A stretch of 58,826 nt of DNA from Ignavibacteriales bacterium (lineage in GTDB: Bacteria > Bacteroidota > Ignavibacteria > Ignavibacteriales > Melioribacteraceae): assembly GCA_020635285.1 (NCBI GenBank), contig JACKAB010000004.1, forward strand, positions 1-58,826, written 5' to 3'. The notes under the pieces were generated by a model. It had not been told where the DNA came from. It searched no databases and was given only the letters and a program-made list of their open reading frames with translations. The first letter of the stretch is position 1; every line of letters starts with the position of its first letter. The translations under genes and the position numbers were made by a program. This document shows, in pieces, positions 19,039 through 29,955 of the stretch.

Positions 19039-20676
19039 ATGAAAATTGGTCTTTGTCAGATCAACCCAATTATTGGAAAAATAGATTATAATAAATCTAA
19101 AATTTTATCCGGTTATAAAAAAGGAATTGAACAAGGCGTTGATTTAGTTATATTGCCGGAGCTTGCTCTTTGCGGTTACCCGCCTCAAGATTTAGTTGAA
19201 AAAGAAGAATTTAGAAGTGCCGTAATTAATGCCACAATTGAAATAGCCGAACAAACAAAAAATGTCGGTTTAATTTTTGGAACTATCTCCGAGGAATTTG
19301 ATAATATCGGAACCGGAGTTTATAATTCGGCTGTGCTTTGCTTCGATGGAAAAATTCAGTTCGTTCAGCACAAAACTCTTTTGCCTAATTATGATGTTTT
19401 TGATGAAGTAAGATATTTTGAATCTGCAAAAGACGTTCACATATTCAAATTTAAGAATGAAAAATTAGGAATCTCAATCTGTGAGGATATTTGGAATGAT
19501 GCTGATTATTGGAAGCAGAGACTTTATGAAAAAGATCCTGTCCAACGTTTAGTTGATAAGGGCTCAACAGTTTTAATAAATATTTCCGCAAGTCCATATC
19601 ATTATGGAAGGAGAGCTGAGAGAACCGAAATGCTCTCTGTTCTTACTAAAACAAATCAACTTCCTTTGGCTTATGTTTCTTGTGTTGGCGGACAAACAGA
19701 TTTAGTTTTTGATGGCGCAAGTTTGTGTTTAGATGCAAAAGGTAATTTAGTTAAAATTGGGAAATACTTCCAAGAGGATTTTTTCATTTTCGATACTGAT
19801 GAAAAATATAAAAAGATAAAGACTATTGAGGGATCATACGGAGAAGAAATATTAAATGCCCTCGTTTTAGGTCTTAAAGATTATGCAACAAAATCCGGAT
19901 TTAAAAAAGCTTTAGTTGGATTAAGTGGAGGTATAGACTCAGCAATTGTAACCTACATTGCAGTACAAGCATTTGGTAAAGAAAATGTTCATGTTGTTAT
20001 GATGCCTTCGGAATTTTCAAGCTTAGGGAGCATCAAAGATTCTGAGAAACTTATAGAAAATCTCGGCATCACATCAGAAACAATTTCTATACAAAGTGTA
20101 TTTGAAGAGTTTAAAAAAGTTCTGGCTCCTTCTTTCAATCAAAGAAAGAATGACGTAACTGAAGAAAATATTCAGTCAAGAATACGCGGAGTTTTATTAA
20201 TGGCTTTATCTAACAAGTTTGGTTACTTATTATGCACAACCGGAAATAAATCAGAAATGGCGGTTGGTTATGCTACACTTTACGGAGATATGAATGGTGC
20301 GGTTGGAGTAATTGCCGATATTTACAAAACGGAAGTGTATGATTTGGCAAATTATATTAATAGAAACGAAGAAATTATTCCGCAAGAAATAATTGCAAAA
20401 GCACCTTCGGCTGAATTAAGTCCTAACCAGAAAGACGAGGATTCACTTCCTCCATATGAAGTTTTGGATAAAATTTTAGAATTATATCTAGAAGAGTATA
20501 AGGAGTTTGAAGCCATTAGCGAAATTATTGGTGATCAAAAACTTGTAATACGAATTTTAAACTTGGTAGATAGAAACGAATTTAAGAGAAATCAAGCTGC
20601 TCCTGCATTAAGGGTAACCAAAAAAGCATTTGGTTATGGAAGAAGGTTTCCTATTGTGCAGGGTTGGAGAACATAA
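19039..20676 (+). CDS. nadE: Glutamine-dependent NAD+ synthetase
   Basis: 545 residues, intact. Residues 1-265 are a nitrilase-type glutaminase (MKIGLCQINPIIGKIDYN; catalytic Glu in LVILPELALCGYPP, Lys in VQHKTLLPNYDVFDE, Cys in LGISICEDIWND). Residues 280-545 are the NAD synthase domain with PP-loop LVGLSGGIDSAIV and the later TTGNKSEMAVGYATLYGDMN. It amidates nicotinic acid adenine dinucleotide with ATP and ammonia channelled from glutamine. Length is normal for the glutamine-dependent form. The divergent PspC/LiaF operon lies upstream; dsbD starts 12 bases downstream, probably the same transcript. Confidence 0.97.
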   Translation: MKIGLCQINPIIGKIDYNKSKILSGYKKGIEQGVDLVILPELALCGYPPQDLVEKEEFRSAVINATIEIAEQTKNVGLIFGTISEEFDNIGTGVYNSAVLCFDGKIQFVQHKTLLPNYDVFDEVRYFESAKDVHIFKFKNEKLGISICEDIWNDADYWKQRLYEKDPVQRLVDKGSTVLINISASPYHYGRRAERTEMLSVLTKTNQLPLAYVSCVGGQTDLVFDGASLCLDAKGNLVKIGKYFQEDFFIFDTDEKYKKIKTIEGSYGEEILNALVLGLKDYATKSGFKKALVGLSGGIDSAIVTYIAVQAFGKENVHVVMMPSEFSSLGSIKDSEKLIENLGITSETISIQSVFEEFKKVLAPSFNQRKNDVTEENIQSRIRGVLLMALSNKFGYLLCTTGNKSEMAVGYATLYGDMNGAVGVIADIYKTEVYDLANYINRNEEIIPQEIIAKAPSAELSPNQKDEDSLPPYEVLDKILELYLEEYKEFEAISEIIGDQKLVIRILNLVDRNEFKRNQAAPALRVTKKAFGYGRRFPIVQGWRT

Positions 20677-20688
20677 TATAGAGATAAA

Positions 20689-22466
20689 ATGAAAAATAAT
20701 AGATTATTTACAATAGTAATTTTTTTACTCTTAAGTCAGAGTTTTCTATATGCTCAATTCGGCTTTCCACAAGAAGAAATTCTTTCCATGGAAGCATATT
20801 CTTCCTTCGAGAAGATTTATTCCGAAGGTGAAATAAAAATTGCAGTTAAAATAAATATTAATGAAAACTGGCATATAAATTCAAACAATCCTAAAGAAGA
20901 TTTTTTAATTCCAACAGAGCTTAAAATCATTTCTGATATACCTTTTGAGCAAGGTGATATAATTTATCCTGAAGCCGAAGATATTAAGTTGGATTTCTCA
21001 GATACGCCGCTTTCTGTTTTTGAGAAAGAAATTTATTTAGGTACAATAATTAAAGTTCCTAAAAACATTGAACTGGGTAAAAAAAACATCATTGTAGAGC
21101 TTTTTTATCAAGGATGTAATAATTCTACATGTATGGCACCAAATAGTATTTCTGATACATTAGAAATAGAAATCGTTGATAGATCAAGCCAGACACAAGA
21201 AGTTAATGGAGAAGTTTTAAAAATATAGATTTAGATTATTCAACTCAAAAAACAATTATTGAAGAAGATGATTCTTTAAGCAGCCAACTTGAACAAAGCG
21301 GATTGTTACTTACGCTTCTAATTGTATTTCTCGGTGGATTGGCTCTAAACCTTACTCCATGTGTTTATCCGCTTATTCCAATTACAATTGGTTTTTTTGG
21401 CGGTCAAAGTGAAGGCAAAACTTCTAAACTTTTTGTGATGGGATTATTTTATGTTCTTGGAATGGCGCTAACTTACTCAATTGTTGGAGTTATAACAGCA
21501 TTAAGTGGAGCAATTTTTGGAACTCTCATGCAAAATCCATTTGTTATCGGTTTTATAGTTTTAATTTTTATTGCACTTTCGCTAAGTATGTTTGGTGTTT
21601 ATGAATTTAAGCTGCCGGATTCTCTGGTTGCAAAAGCTGGCGGTTCTAAATCTGGAATGTTTGGTGCATTTTTTATGGGCTTAACAATGGGAATAGTTGC
21701 AGCACCCTGCATTGGTCCATTTGTTATCGGCCTTGTAACTTACGTTGCAGCAAAAGGCGATCCTTACTATGGCTTTTTGTTATTTTTCGTTATGGCTATT
21801 GGTTTGGGCCTACCGTACTTGGTTCTTGCATTATTTTCCGGTAAAATTAAAAATCTTCCCCGCGCCGGTTTTTGGATGGATGCTGTAAAACATATTTTTG
21901 GATTTATACTTTTGGGAATGGCAATTTATTTTGCAGAACCATTGCTTCCAAAATCAATTGTAAAATATATTCTCCCAATATTTATGATTATTGCCGGAAT
22001 ATTTCTATTGTTTATGGATAAAGAAGCAAGTAAAATTTTTGGGTTCAAGGTATTCAAAATTTTATTCTCAACAATATTAATTGCGTTAGCTGCTTACATG
22101 CTTTATCCAACAGAAAAAAAATCCCTTGATTGGGAATATTATACTGAAGCAAATTACACCACCGCTTTGTCCAATAATAATAAAATGATAATAGATTTTT
22201 ATGCAGATTGGTGTATTCCATGTAAAGAATTAGATGCAATAACATTTTCTGATGAAAAGGTAATTGCAGCATCTAAAAACTTTAAAAGTTTCAAAGTTGA
22301 TATGACCAAAACTCTGTCAGATCAAACTGAAATCATTAGAAAAAAATTCGATATTAGAGGGATGCCGACAGTATTAATTATTAACTCAAGCGGACAAGAA
22401 GTTGAACGAATTACCGGTTTTGTAAATGCTGAGGAATTTCTAAAAATAATTGACACTATAAAATAA
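20689..22466 (+). CDS. dsbD: Thiol:disulfide interchange protein DsbD, one frameshift as written
   Basis: DsbD moves electrons from cytoplasmic thioredoxin to the periplasm. Three parts are visible. An N-terminal periplasmic domain with signal peptide (20689-21228) holds a Cys pair in FYQGCNNSTCMAP. The membrane domain (from about 21300) has NLTPCVYPLIPITIGFF and VAAPCIGPFVIG, the paired Cys of the transport helices. A C-terminal thioredoxin domain follows (IIDFYADWCIPCKELD, CxxC). One A missing from the run at 21215-21219 separates the first two parts; with it the linker reads LKNIDLDYSTQKTIIEEDD. About 592 residues after repair, the usual length. Confidence 0.93.
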
Positions 22467-22546
22467 AAATTATTAACTTGGTTAATCTTATGAGCTTTCA
22501 TATTTTTTATACATAAATAATTTCTAATAAATTGATTGGGAAACTG

Positions 22547-24398
22547 ATGCATGAAGTAAAAGAAAAAATTACAAAAAAATATTGACGAAGTAACTGTCCG
22601 TTTTGCCGGAGATTCCGGTGATGGAATGCAGCTTACTGGAACTCAATTTAGCGATACTACTGCTGTTTTGGGTAATGATTTAAGTACTTTTACTGATTAT
22701 CCTGCAGAAATCCGTGCGCCTGCCGGAACTCTTTATGGAGTTAGCGGATTCCAACTTCATTTTAGCAATGAGGATATTCACACTCCTGGCGATGTTCCAG
22801 ATGTTCTGGTTGCAATGAATCCTGCAGCACTTAAAAAAAATCTTGAAGAATTAAAACGCAATGGTTTAATTGTGGTAAATACAGATGCTTTTGATAAAAA
22901 AAAATCTTAAGCTTGCCGGTTATGAAACTAATCCACTTGAAGATGGAGCTTTAGAAGGTTATGATGTTATGGATATTCCAATAACAACTTTAACTTTTAA
23001 TGCGTTAGAAGACAGCCCACTGAGTCAAAAAAAAAAATCTAGATGTAAAAACTTTTTTGCTCTTGGTTTAATGTATTGGATGTACAACAGACCAATTGAA
23101 CAAACTATAAAATGGATTGAAACTAAATTTAAAATAAACCAGATATTATTGATGCAAATGAGAAAGCTTTAAAAGCTGGTTATAATTTTGGCGATATTAC
23201 AGAAAGATTTACGACTCGTTATACAATTGATCCTGCAAAACTTAAAGAAGGAACATACAGAAATATTTCCGGCAACGAAGCAACAGCATTAGGCTTTGTT
23301 GTTGCAGCTGAAAAAGCAGGATTAAAATTATTTCTTGGTTCTTATCCAATCACTCCTGCCTCTGATATTTTACAATATTTAAGTAAGTATAAAGAATTTG
23401 GAGTAAAAACATTTCAGGCAGAGGATGAAATTGCTGGAATTTGTTCCGCAATTGGAGCTTCATTCGGCGGTAGTTTAGCTATTACTACAACAAGCGGACC
23501 AGGATTAGCGTTAAAATCTGAAGCTACAGGTCTTGCAGTTATGACAGAATTACCTTTGGTAATTGTTAATGTTCAAAGAGGCGGACCTAGTACAGGTTTG
23601 CCAACTAAAACTGAGCAAGCTGATTTATTCCAAGCAATGTATGGAAGAAATGGCGAATCACCTGTTGCTGTTGTAGCTGCTGCAACTCCTGCAGATTGTT
23701 TTCATATGGCAATTGAAGCTTCTAGATTAGCTCTAAATTATATGAGTCCGGTAATTTTACTAACCGATGGTTACCTAGCAAATGGCTCAGAACCTTGGAA
23801 CATCCCAAGTGTTGATTCAATACCGGAAATAAAAGTTGAATTCTTTACCGATCCTGAAACATTTCATCCATATTCAAGAGATGAAAATTTGGTTAGACCT
23901 TGGGCAGTTCCTGGAACTCCGGGTTTAGAACACAGAATTGGTGGACTTGAAAAAGCAAACATTACCGGTGATGTAAATTATGAGCCGGATAATCATTTTG
24001 AAATGATTAAAATCAGAGAACAAAAAATACAAAATATGGCCAAAACAATTCCTGATTTAAAAATAGAAGGTGATGAAGATGCTGATATCTTGCTGATTGG
24101 TTGGGGCGGAACTTATGGAGCAATTAAGGAAGCAGTTATTCATTCACGAAAAAAAGGCTATAAAGTTGCTCAAACGCATTTCAAATATTTAAATCCTTTA
24201 CCTAAAAATACTGAAGAAGTGTTAAGAAAATATAAACATGTTCTGCTTCCTGAAATAAATTTAGGACAGCTTGCAAAAATACTAAGAAGTGATTTCTTAC
24301 TTCCGATCATTCAGTTTAATGTGGTACGTGGTTTGCCATTTAGAGTTGGTGATATTGAAAGTAAAATAATAGAAGTGTTAGGAGGAAATAATGAGTAA
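22547..24398 (+). CDS. korA: 2-oxoacid:acceptor (ferredoxin) oxidoreductase, alpha subunit with fused gamma domain, three frameshifts as written
   Basis: KorAB decarboxylates 2-oxoglutarate (or another 2-oxoacid) and reduces ferredoxin. The N-terminal gamma domain has VRFAGDSGDGMQLTGTQFSD, DYPAEIRAPAGTL and PDVLVAMNPAAL; the alpha domain has FLGSYPITPASDILQYLS, AEDEIAGICSAIGAS and TTTSGPGLALKSEATGLAVM, typical of the KorA type. Frame changes fall in A runs near 22571-22577, 22897-22905 and 23131-23134; flanking residues match the family. ATG 22547 is the likely start. Substrate specificity for 2-oxoglutarate is inferred from the overall type. It overlaps korB by eight bases. Confidence 0.9.
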
Positions 24399-25431
24399 CA
24401 CTGATGTATTAGATAAAAAATATACGGCTAAAGATTTTTCAAGTGGACAAGATGTAAGATGGTGTCCCGGTTGTGGAGATTATTCTATTCTTGCTCAAGT
24501 ACAAAGAACTTTGCCTAATATAGATAATATTATTAAAGAAAAAGTAGTTTGGGTCTCCGGAATTGGCTGCTCAAGTAGATTTCCTTATTATATGGGAACA
24601 TATGGATTCCATAGTATTCATGGGCGTGCACCGGCTATTGCGACTGGATTAAAAATTGCTAGACCTGATCTTACAGTTTGGGTTGCAACCGGAGATGGTG
24701 ATTTGTTGAGTATTGGAGGTAATCATTTTATACATGCATGCAGGAAAAATATTGATCTTAAAATGATTTTATTTAATAATAGAATTTACGGATTGACAAA
24801 AGGTCAATATTCTCCAACTTCTCCAAGAGGAAAGGTTACAAAAACTTCACCTTACGGAAGTGTTGATTATCCATTTAATGCTCTTTCATTGGCACTCGGT
24901 TCTAATGCAACTTTTGTTGCAAGATCAATAGATAGGGAACCAAAACATATGGCTGAAATGATTGATAGAGCAGCAGGACATAAGGGCTTGGCATTCATTG
25001 AAGTTTATCAGAATTGTAACATTTTTAATGATGGTGCATTTTCGATTTTAACGGATAAAGAAACTAAAGATGAGCACCTTTTATTTTTGGAACACGGAAA
25101 GCCAATGCTTTTTGGAAAAGAAAAAGATAAAGGAATTATGTTAAAAGGTTTTACACCGACAATTATTGATTTAAATGACGGAAAACATTCAATCAATGAT
25201 GTAATTGTTCATGATGAAAAAGATCATGGAATGGTAAGGGCATTTATTTTATCTCACATGACAGATGATCCAGAATTACCTACTCCTATTGGTGTATTCA
25301 GACAAGTTTTCAAACCAACTTATGACGAAGCAATGGTTGAACAAATTGATCAAGTGACTAAGAAAAAAGGTAAAGGTAATTTAGAAAAATTACTATTTGC
25401 AACAAACACTTGGGAAGTTTCTGAAAACTAA
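24391..25431 (+). CDS. korB: 2-oxoacid:ferredoxin oxidoreductase, beta subunit
   Basis: 346 residues, intact, preceded by AGGAGG. It carries the iron-sulfur and thiamine diphosphate parts of the enzyme: RWCPGCGDYSILAQVQRTLP, GIGCSSRFPYYM, HGRAPAIATGLKIARPDL, the TPP/Mg motif GDGDLLSIGGNHFIHACRKN running to MILFNNRIYGLTKGQYSPTS, and a third region with VYQNCNIFNDGAF. The start lies inside the end of korA, so the subunits are translationally coupled. A strong terminator follows the stop, which ends this transcript. Confidence 0.96.
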   Translation: MSNTDVLDKKYTAKDFSSGQDVRWCPGCGDYSILAQVQRTLPNIDNIIKEKVVWVSGIGCSSRFPYYMGTYGFHSIHGRAPAIATGLKIARPDLTVWVATGDGDLLSIGGNHFIHACRKNIDLKMILFNNRIYGLTKGQYSPTSPRGKVTKTSPYGSVDYPFNALSLALGSNATFVARSIDREPKHMAEMIDRAAGHKGLAFIEVYQNCNIFNDGAFSILTDKETKDEHLLFLEHGKPMLFGKEKDKGIMLKGFTPTIIDLNDGKHSINDVIVHDEKDHGMVRAFILSHMTDDPELPTPIGVFRQVFKPTYDEAMVEQIDQVTKKKGKGNLEKLLFATNTWEVSEN

Positions 25432-25439
25432 GGATTTTA

Positions 25440-25470
25440 GGCGGGAATTTATTCCCGCCTTTTTTCTTTT
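25440..25470 (+). terminator. Rho-independent terminator after korB
   Basis: GGCGGGAAT and ATTCCCGCC pair perfectly around a two-base loop and are followed by TTTTTTCTTTT. It begins nine bases after the korB stop. Confidence 0.95.
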
Positions 25471-25500
25471 AAAAATTACATTTCATCTAAAAACCAAGAT

Positions 25501-26513
25501 ATGATTAATTTTTCTAATTTATTTAAACTCCTAAAAAAACATACCAATTTCATAATTACATCTCATGTTAACCCAGATCCAGATGCAATTGGTTCAGAGA
25601 TTGCTATTTCTGGTATTTTGACACAACTAAAAAAAGAGTTTAAAATTATCAACACTTCTGAAACTCCGTATAATATGTTGTTTTTAGATCCAAATAATCA
25701 AATTGAGTATTTTGATAATGATAAACACCAATCAATATTTCAAACTTATGAAGCAGCAATTGTTTTAGATCTAAATCATCTTAGCAGAACAGCCAGAATG
25801 GAAAAGTCTTTTAGAAAATTTAAAGGGGAAATAATTTGTATTGATCATCATACAAATCCCGAAAATTTTACAAAGCATAATTTTATTGATGAAGGAAAAT
25901 CTTCAACCGGAGAAATTATATTTGATTTAATAAATTCTTCTGATGAAATAAAACTAAATAAGAATATAGCAACCGCAATTTATTCTGCAATAATGACTGA
26001 TACCGGCTCTTTTCGGTTTAATAAAACTACTTCAGAAGTTCATAATAAAACAGCTCAACTTATTAGAATTAGGCCTTAACCCGGATTTAATTTATAATCA
26101 AATTTATTCTCAATATGAATTTAGCAGAAATAAAATGCTTGGAAATGCCTTATCAAGTATAGAGATTACTGATTCTGGAAAAATTTCTTATATGATTGTA
26201 ACTCAAAAAAACTTAAAAAAATATAAAAAGGTATTGAAGCGGATGTTGATGGTTTTGTAAATTATGCATTGAATACAAAAAATGTAAAAATTGGAATTTT
26301 ATTCTTTGAATTGGAAGATGGAGTTAAAATTAGTTATCGTTCCAGGAAACAATTCCTATAAATTTACTTGCCGCAAAATTTAATGGCGGCGGACATGTAA
26401 ATGCTTCCGGCTCAAGATTATTTAATGTTAAGCTCGATACAATAATTCCAAAAGTAATTAATGAAGCAGAAAAAATTCTAAAAAATATGATGAAAATTAA
26501 GGGTAAACAATGA
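25501..26513 (+). CDS. nrnA: DHH-family phosphoesterase (NrnA-like), three frameshifts as written
   Basis: The product matches NrnA-type DHH/DHHA1 enzymes that degrade short RNA oligonucleotides and pAp. Motif I is TSHVNPDPDAIGSEIA, then AIVLDLNHLSRTAR, the DHH motif in IICIDHHTNPENF, and AIYSAIMTDTGSFRF. The DHHA1 half is in other frames and ends in KFNGGGHVNASGSRLFN, the GGGH motif that binds substrate. The frame changes near 26050-26076, at 26225-26230 (one A missing) and near 26344. About 337 residues when joined, the normal length. Its stop overlaps the ATG of pepA. Confidence 0.88.
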
Positions 26514-27994
26514 TTTTTAAATTATCGGTAAAGTCTAAAATAAAAATATTAAGCTTTCCTAAAAATTCTGCAAAATAATTTTCGTTAAAAATAATTCTGA
26601 TTTTAAGAATTACTTAAACAAAAATAAAATTGAAATTAGCAGTTCACAAAAATCAAAATTTATTGATGAAGAAAATTCTGAACTGCAAATTTGGGATTCA
26701 CAATCTCCTGAACTTTTGATCATAAAAAAAAATAGATGTAAATAAAAAATTTACTCGCGATTATTTTAGAAATTACCTTGCTGGAATTATTCAATCTCTT
26801 GAGAAACTGAATATTAGTAACCTTATCATTGCATCACTTGATTATCCATCTTATAAAAAATATTTTGAATCGGAGGACTACCTTTATCAGTCAATGTTGG
26901 AAGGTGTTTACTTAGGTAATTATAATTATGATAAATATTTCACAAAAGAAAAAAAACAAAAATCACTTGGTGTGGTTTTAGAAATTGCAGACGCAAAACT
27001 TGCTGGTGCAATATTAAAAATAAGTAAGAATGTTGCAGAGTCTGTTTATTTTTCACGTGATTTAGTTAATGAACCAGCCAATATACTAACTCCAATAGAA
27101 TTTGCTAAAAGAGTAAAAGATGAATTTGGTAAAACAAGTATTATTGTAAAAATATTTAATGAAGCCGAACTTAAAAAAAGAAAAATGAATGCCATACTTA
27201 GTGTTGGAAAAGGAAGCACTAACAAACCTGTAATGATTATTGCCCACTACAAACCAAAAGTTAAAACCTCTAAAAAAATATGTTTGGTAGGAAAGGGAGT
27301 TACTTATGATACTGGTGGACTTTCAATTAAACCAACAGCTGGAATGCTTCAAATGAAAGCGGATATGGCTGGAGGAGCAACTGTTTTTGGAATTATTAAA
27401 GCGGCTGAACTAAACAAATTACCAATAGAAATTATGGCAATCGTTCCAGCTGTTGAAAATTCAATTTCGGGGAATTCTTACAAGCCTGGAGATGTTATTT
27501 CCACTGCGTCTGGAAAGACCATTGAAGTTAAAGACACAGATGCTGAAGGAAGAATCGTGCTTGCCGATGCTTTAGAATTTGCTTCCAAACAGAAACCGGA
27601 TGAAATAATTGATTTTGCTACTTTGACTGGAGCAGTTGCTGTTGCTCTTGGTTTGTTTACAGCTGGTGTTTTTACTAAATCAGATTTAATAGCAAATAAA
27701 ATTAATTCTGCTTCTAAAAAAACTTACGAGCATACTTGGCGTTTACCTTTCTGGGATGAATTTAATAATTTGTTAGAAAGCAAAATTGCAGATGTTAGCA
27801 ACTTAGGCCCAAGATGGGGCGGAGCAATTTCTGCAGGCAAATTTTTAGAACATTTTGTAGATGAGAAAATCCCTTATGCCCATATTGACCTTGCTGGACC
27901 GGCGCTTAATCATGATTTAACAAATTACACAAAAGATTATTGTACTGGCTTTGGTGTTCGGCTAATTTTTGAGTATTTAAAGCAAAATAACTAA
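26510..27994 (+). CDS. pepA: Leucyl aminopeptidase (M17), two frameshifts as written
   Basis: The C-terminal 366 residues (26894-27994) are one intact frame with the M17 catalytic domain: SRDLVNEPANILTP, KICLVGKGVTYDTGGLSIKP, MKADMAGGATVFG and the signature DTDAEGRIVLADAL, with NLGPRWGGAISAGKFLEHF near the end. The dimetal-binding Lys, Asp and Glu residues are present. The N-terminal domain is split: ATG 26510 overlaps the nrnA stop (ATGA), the frame changes at 26573-26576 (one A short) and again at the A run 26731-26739. Peptide turnover in the cytoplasm. About 494 residues when repaired, the usual size. Confidence 0.92.
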
Positions 27995-28236
27995 GAGTTA
28001 ATTCTCTCAAATCTATATCAACACTTTACCCATCCTAAAATTTTTACGGACTAAAACAATTTTCCTATTTTGTAATGTTTTTATTCAAAAATCTGAATAT
28101 CGGCAACAAATCATTTTGATTTAATACAATACTTTTTATAACTTCTAATTACCTGTGTAAGAAAATAATTCGTTTAGTATATAGGTAAGATAAATACCGT
28201 AGAATCCAATAACATCAATAAGATAAGGGGTTAAGA

Positions 28237-29903
28237 ATGAAAGCAAAATTATTACTGTTAATAACGTTGTTTACTTCAACATTAATGTTTTCTCAACAAG
28301 ATTGGAATTTAGTTTGGACTATGGACCAATTACCTTTCCTTCCTGAGCAGACGGGTTCTGAAATGGCAATTGTAAAAGCCGGTTATGATACTGATAATGA
28401 TGGTTGGGGTGAATTTTTGTGTGCTTGGACTGACTTGGAGGCAAATTACATTTTAATGTATGAAGCCACGGCTGATAACACTTATGATTTGGTCTGGTAT
28501 TGGCAATATCCACTTCAAGCTAATAGTTTTGCGGGCATTGAAGTTGGTGATTTTGATTCAAATGGTAAGGTTGAAATTATCACAACTATGCCAACAGTTG
28601 TTGGAGATGATAGTCCTGAAAGAATATGGTTTTTTGAATGGTCAGGTGTTGAAGGTGAAAATAAGTATGGCAAAGGTGAATTAGGTGCCGTTGAACCAAC
28701 AAGAGGTTGGAATTTTAATATCGAGAATGGTATCGATTTTCGACCATATAGTTTAACAATGGAGGATATTGATAAAGATGGTGATAATGAGTTAATTGTT
28801 GGAGTTAGATCTGGAGATAGAGGAAGAGAAGTTCTTATTTTCTCAATTACCGGAGGTGATCTATTTGGTTTTGGAGCTTTTAAAATTGAATTTAATCATC
28901 AAGAATCTTTTGAGGGTTCTTTATATAATGTAACTACTGGTGATTTAGATAAAGATGGTAATCAAGATATTTATGCATTAGTGTGGGCAAATATGACCGT
29001 AAGATTTTTTGAATGTACTGGAAAAGATACTTATGAATTAGTTACCTCTCTTGACAGCGTTACAGCTCCTGTTGACTATGGTGCCTTGAAGGAGTTAGAG
29101 TTGCTGATGCAAATGACGATGGAATAAACGAGATGTATATTGCGGCTACTGAACCAGATAATACTTTATTTATAGTTACGGGGATAACAGATTTGAGCCA
29201 GATTACACCAGAAGATTTTAAACCTTTTTATCATATACCAGTTAATCGATTTGGTAAATTGAGAACTTTAAATATTGCGGATCCTGATGGTGATGGAAAA
29301 ATTGATTTGATGATTGCCGGAGAGACTAATGGACAAATATATGATTTAGAATATAAAGGTTCTGGCGATCCTGCAGATTCTACAAGTTGGGAATTAAGTG
29401 TGATTTTTGATGTTTATGAATATAGCGGTTTCTCACCGGATAGCGCTGCCAATAATATTGACCCCAGGTTTTTCTATGGCTCTGTAGCTAATGATATGGA
29501 CAAAGATGGTAAAAATGAATATCTATTTATAAATTACAGAACCAAATTTGATGTTTGGCCAAATGATAAATATCTGTACATTTTAGAAAATTCTCATCAA
29601 CTTGTAGGAGTTGAAAATCCAAGTGAAGTTATTCAAAATAAATTTGCTTTGGAACAAAATTATCCAAATCCGTTTAATCCAACTACAACAATCAAATATT
29701 CTGTTCCGGAATCTGCTGGTTTTGTTTCATTAAAAGTTTTTGATGTTTTAGGTAAACAAGTTGCAGACTTAGTGAATGAACAAAAACAACCTGGCAATTA
29801 CGAAATTAATTTTGATGCAGAACAATTATCAAGTGGTATTTATTACTATACAATGAAAGTAAACGGTAATATGATAACGAAGAAAATGATTTTGTTAAAG
29901 TAA
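28237..29903 (+). CDS. Secreted FG-GAP/VCBS beta-propeller protein with type IX sorting domain (copy A), one frameshift as written
   Basis: A signal peptide (LLLITLFTSTLMFSQQ) leads into blades with calcium-type loops (DTDNDGWGEF, DFDSNGKVEI, DIDKDGDNELIVG, DLDKDGNQDIYA, DPDGDGKIDLM, DMDKDGKNEYLF). The last 75 residues are the type IX sorting domain, from FALEQNYPNPFNPTTTIKYS to GNMITKKMILLK, so the protein is exported through the outer membrane and either anchored or released. The frame changes in a G run near 29087-29092; one extra G gives GVRVADANDDGINEMY. An AAGGGG site lies before the ATG. Ligand unknown. The next locus is a near copy. Confidence 0.85.
29640..29903 (+). repeat. Sorting-domain repeat, copy 1
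   Basis: This stretch, which encodes the type IX sorting domain of copy A, is almost identical at DNA level to 31401-31668 in copy B, while upstream parts of the two genes differ far more. Confidence 0.85.
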
Positions 29904-29955
29904 TGACTAATGTAAATCTTCACAAAATATTTGTTGTTATAAAAATGAAAAAGCC

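Noticed and set aside
23030..23050. A further korA frameshift at the eleven-base A run
   Set aside because: The frame is continuous through it and gives SRCKNFFALGLMYWMYNRP, as expected of KorA.
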